Positions 7,367 through 9,593 of a stretch of 9,593 nt of DNA are shown piece after piece. Numbering within the stretch: position 1 is the stretch's first letter; every line of letters starts with the position of its first letter. The notes under the pieces were generated by a model that had not been told where the DNA came from, ran no database searches, and was given only the letters and a program-made list of their open reading frames with translations. Source of the DNA: Deltaproteobacteria bacterium (lineage in GTDB: Bacteria; Myxococcota_A; UBA9160; SMWR01); the NCBI GenBank assembly GCA_019313605.1, contig JAFDAW010000097.1, positions 1 to 9,593 of the forward strand. The letters run 5' to 3'. Made by a program: the position numbers and the translations under genes.

Positions 7367-7399
7367 GGCTTCAGATCCACCGGGGTTCGCGCTGAAGCC
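7367..7399. promoter_or_regulatory. Inverted repeat in the DUF502/exosortase divergent intergenic region
   Basis: GGCTTCAG (7367-7374) and CTGAAGCC (7392-7399) form a perfect 8-bp inverted repeat with a 17-base spacer. The 7273-7493 stretch holds no gene or RNA I can recognise. Centre-to-centre arm spacing of about 25 bases, two to three helical turns, would suit a dimeric regulator, or the arms could form an RNA hairpin. No T-run follows on either strand, so a terminator is unlikely. The site was found by eye only. Confidence 0.45.
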
Positions 7400-7493
7400 C
7401 CGCGACGGTCCGCGCGATAGACTCTCGTGCAATGCCCACGAGGCAACGGGGGCCGGCGTTCCTGCAGAATAGCGAAGAAGCTTTAACTTTGAT

Positions 7494-8405
7494 TTGGAAG
7501 ATAATGAACTCATTGATCTATCGAGTGAGAGCGTCGATGCGCTCCCAGAGCCTGAGAGTGCAGTGAGCGAGCGCGCCCGGAAGATCCGAATCTCGGAGTG
7601 GCTGCTGGCGGGTGCGCTGCTGCTGGCCTTTCTGCCCGCGTTGATCGCACTGGTCGGAGTCTGGACTTCCGTCGACTACTACTCGCATGGGTTCCTGGTT
7701 CCGTTGGTCGCGTATTGGGCGGCCGCCCGCAGTCGCGTGCGCTTCGCCATCCTGGAGAACCGGGATCGGCGGGCTGTGATTGCCGCGATCGCGGTGGTTC
7801 TCGTCTACGCGATGGGGCTCGCATCCGGAAGCGTTTCGTTGCAGGGGCTGGCGCTGGTCGCGGCCGTCGCGAGCTGTGCGTTCTACCTCGGCGGAAGCCG
7901 GGGCTTGCGGGTGCTCGCATTTCCGCTGGCGTTTCTCGTCTTCATGGTGCCGCTGCCGCCGTCCTGGTTGACTCCGTTGATCGTCAAGCTCCAGTTGATG
8001 GTGAGCGCCGCCGCGGTGGAATTGCTGGGCTGGTTCGGATCGGCAGTCGCCCGCAGTGGCAACGTCATCCAGCTGCCCGCTGGCGATACGCTCTTCGTCG
8101 CCGAAGCTTGTAGCGGGATTACTTCGTTGGTCACGCTCACACCGCTCGCGATCGTGCTCGCGTACTTCACGGAGAATACGCTGGCGCGCCGTTTGACGAT
8201 CGTCTTCGCGGTCGTTCCCGCGGCGATGCTCGGCAATCTGTTGCGGGTCATCGCCACGGTGCTGGCCGCTGAGCGCTACGGCGCCGAAGCGGCCACCGGG
8301 AACTGGCTCCACGAGTCGGCCGGGTTGTTCACGTTCGTGCTCGCGTGTCTCGCATTGATCGGTATCGGGGCTTTGATGCGGCGCCTCGCGCCGGTCCGCG
8401 CGTGA
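7494..8405 (+). CDS. Exosortase (EpsH/Xrt family transpeptidase)
   Basis: A polytopic inner-membrane cysteine transpeptidase-like enzyme that cuts C-terminal sorting signals (PEP-CTERM type) from exported proteins, often linked to exopolysaccharide production. There are about eight hydrophobic segments. The family triad is complete: Cys206 in VAEACSGI, Arg251 in GNLLRV and His273 in WLHESAG. Other marks are YYSHGFLVPLVAYW near the N-terminus and PLAFLVFMVPLP at 144-155. There is no EpsI (DUF3485) fusion. The TTG at 7494 gives 303 residues. A GTG at 7563 (280 residues) is an equally plausible start: it keeps every membrane segment, and the extra 23 residues are acidic and non-conserved in look. 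No PEP-CTERM substrate and no polysaccharide gene lies in the window. The stop overlaps the queG start. Family confidence is high; subtype is not assigned. Confidence 0.93.
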   Translation: MEDNELIDLSSESVDALPEPESAVSERARKIRISEWLLAGALLLAFLPALIALVGVWTSVDYYSHGFLVPLVAYWAAARSRVRFAILENRDRRAVIAAIAVVLVYAMGLASGSVSLQGLALVAAVASCAFYLGGSRGLRVLAFPLAFLVFMVPLPPSWLTPLIVKLQLMVSAAAVELLGWFGSAVARSGNVIQLPAGDTLFVAEACSGITSLVTLTPLAIVLAYFTENTLARRLTIVFAVVPAAMLGNLLRVIATVLAAERYGAEAATGNWLHESAGLFTFVLACLALIGIGALMRRLAPVRA

Positions 8406-9469
8406 GCGAGACCCCCCCGAAACCCCGCACGCTTTCCGAGCGCACCAAAGCGCTCGCGCTGGCGGTGGGGTTCGATCTCGCGGGCATCGCCGATGCCGTT
8501 CCGCGTCCCGAGACCGAGTTTCTTCGCGACTGGCTCGCGCGCGGATTCGGGGGGGAGATGGCCTACCTCGCGCGCCGGGTCGAGGAGCGGGTGGATCCGC
8601 GGCGGGTTCTCGAAGGAGCGCGCAGCATCGTTGCCGTCGGCCTGCTCTACGATCCCGAACTTGCGGCCATCGATTCGACGCGCACGGCGGCGATCGCCCG
8701 CTACGCGGGTGGCGATGACTACCACGACGTGATGCTGGATCGGCTGCGGGCGCTCGAGTCGGGTCTCGCGGCAATGGTCGACGCGCCGATTGCGAGCCGA
8801 GCCTATGTGGACACCGGACCGGTTCAAGAGCGCGTCTTCGCCGCGTACGCGGGGCTCGGCTGGATCGGCAAGAATACCTGCCTGATCCATCCACGACACG
8901 GCTCCTATCTGTTTCTCGCCGTGCTCTTGACCGATCTCGCACTCGAGCCGGATGTGCGCGAACCCGACCATTGCGGCACCTGTACGGCCTGTCTCGACGC
9001 CTGCCCGACCGACGCTTTCGCGGCGCCCTATGAACTCGACGCCACGCGGTGCATCTCTTACACGACCATCGAGTCGCGCGGACCGATTCCGGAATCCATG
9101 CGGGTCGACCACGGAAACTGGGTGTTTGGCTGCGATGTCTGCCAGGAGGTCTGTCCGTGGAATCTGCGCGAGCGGCGGGAGCTGCCCGTGGACGCGATCG
9201 GACTGCGAGAGCGCATCGCGCCGCGCACGCAGTGGGTTCGACCCTCGATCGAGTGGATCCTCGAACTCGACGAAGAAGCCTGGCGCGCCGCGACGCGCAA
9301 GACCGCGATGCGCCGCACCCGCTACGCGGGACTGATCCGCAACGCCCTCGTCGCGGCCGGCAACACGCGCGACGGCTCGCTCGAGAAATCCATCCGCCGC
9401 CACCTCGAAAGCCCCGACCCAATGATCGCCGAACACGCCCGCTGGGCCCTCGCTCAGCTCTTCTCCTGA
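8402..9469 (+). CDS. queG: Epoxyqueuosine reductase QueG
   Basis: Reduces epoxyqueuosine to queuosine at tRNA wobble position 34, using cobalamin and two 4Fe-4S clusters; the last step of queuosine synthesis, cytoplasmic. The 355 residues are near full length. Visible are the N-terminal GFDLAGIADA, YAGGDDYH, the segment with the catalytic Asp (D137 in YVDTGPVQER), GWIGKNTCLI, and two ferredoxin-type clusters built from C201, C204, C207, C211 and C227, C254, C257, C261 (CGTCTACLDACP and CDVCQEVCPWN). A C-terminal HEAT-like helical part carries the tRNA-binding region. The start is GTG at 8402, which overlaps the exosortase stop (GTGA). The in-frame ATG at 8345 lies within the exosortase and gives a 19-residue extension without family resemblance. 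Translation is probably coupled to the exosortase. Confidence 0.96.
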   Translation: MSETPPKPRTLSERTKALALAVGFDLAGIADAVPRPETEFLRDWLARGFGGEMAYLARRVEERVDPRRVLEGARSIVAVGLLYDPELAAIDSTRTAAIARYAGGDDYHDVMLDRLRALESGLAAMVDAPIASRAYVDTGPVQERVFAAYAGLGWIGKNTCLIHPRHGSYLFLAVLLTDLALEPDVREPDHCGTCTACLDACPTDAFAAPYELDATRCISYTTIESRGPIPESMRVDHGNWVFGCDVCQEVCPWNLRERRELPVDAIGLRERIAPRTQWVRPSIEWILELDEEAWRAATRKTAMRRTRYAGLIRNALVAAGNTRDGSLEKSIRRHLESPDPMIAEHARWALAQLFS

Positions 9470-9491
9470 GACGTGGACCGAAAAATGGGCC

Positions 9492-9507
9492 TGGCACGAA
9501 CCCTGCG
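9492..9507 (+). promoter_or_regulatory. Sigma-54 (-24/-12) promoter, reading off the right edge
   Basis: TGGCACGAACCCTGCG matches the consensus TGGCACG-N4-TTGC(A/T). The -24 block is perfect (7 of 7), and the GG (9493-9494) and GC (9505-9506) are separated by exactly 10 bases. The -12 block is CTGC in place of TTGC. It is intergenic, 22 bases after the queG stop. Transcription should start near 9518 and run rightward; the remaining 76 bases show no convincing start codon for a known gene. Sigma-54 promoters need an upstream activator, whose site would fall within queG or be absent. Prediction is from sequence only. Confidence 0.65.
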
Positions 9508-9593
9508 TAGTGGGAGGGGATGTCGCCGCCGCGCCGTTTATTGCCGTCCGCCTTCTGCCCGAACCCGCGCTGCGACTCTCGAAAGAAATCAAC

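Noticed and set aside
7362..7382. GG-N10-GC spacing on the minus strand resembling a sigma-54 site upstream of DUF502
   Set aside because: Only the GG and GC match; the CACG of the -24 block and the TT of the -12 block are absent.
7273..7446. N-terminal extension of the DUF502 protein to a TTG at 7446
   Set aside because: Low-complexity Arg/Pro-rich residues before the conserved family start, and no ribosome site at the TTG.
7518..9592. Long minus-strand open frames (659 and 438 codons) opposite exosortase and queG
   Set aside because: Their composition is Arg/Pro/Ser-rich and shadow-like, and the plus-strand genes have intact catalytic motifs.
9485..9593. Open frame starting ATG at 9485 and running off the right edge
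   Set aside because: The start lies before the predicted sigma-54 promoter, has no ribosome site, and the Arg-rich product resembles nothing known.
1..9593. tRNA, rRNA, CRISPR array, insertion sequence or attachment site
   Set aside because: None was seen on reading both strands; the gene-free stretches are all under 300 bases and hold only the short repeats listed.

Overview
The window is GC-rich, gene-dense bacterial DNA. It carries a selenoprotein form of selenophosphate synthetase, a membrane-anchored Hanks-type Ser/Thr kinase, an exosortase and a sigma-54-type promoter. Together these fit a high-GC Gram-negative of the deltaproteobacterial type (Myxococcota/Desulfobacterota-like). That placement is an inference; no rRNA or other phylogenetic marker is present.

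Left part (1-5457), all on the minus strand and read right to left: membrane Ser/Thr kinase, small exported protein of unknown function (overlaps the kinase by 22 bases), cation diffusion facilitator, pyruvate kinase, then selD, which runs off the left edge. The spacings are -22, 87, 104 and 31 bases, with no convincing terminator between genes, so much of this could be one transcript. selD is the notable gene. Its codon 15 is an in-frame TGA at the catalytic Cys/Sec position, followed at the right distance by a SECIS-like hairpin, so it reads as a selenocysteine protein and not a broken gene.

Middle part (5458-7493): a strongly structured divergent intergenic region (three successive stem-loops) separates the kinase from a plus-strand CvpA-family membrane protein with an unusual long C-terminal region. 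That gene converges, with 21 bases between stop codons, on a minus-strand DUF502-family membrane protein. A second divergent intergenic region, with an 8-bp inverted repeat, lies between DUF502 and the exosortase.

Right part (7494-9593), plus strand: an exosortase with its Cys/Arg/His triad intact, coupled through a GTGA start/stop overlap to queG (epoxyqueuosine reductase, tRNA queuosine synthesis). Just beyond queG is a near-consensus -24/-12 (sigma-54) promoter that fires off the right edge, into a gene not visible here.

Most genes are recognisable housekeeping or envelope families. I did not find a wholly new system. The best leads are the recoded selD, the sigma-54 promoter next to an exosortase locus, the kinase/exported-protein pair, and the repeated C-terminal modules of the CvpA-like protein. 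No tRNA, rRNA, CRISPR array, insertion sequence or attachment site was seen.
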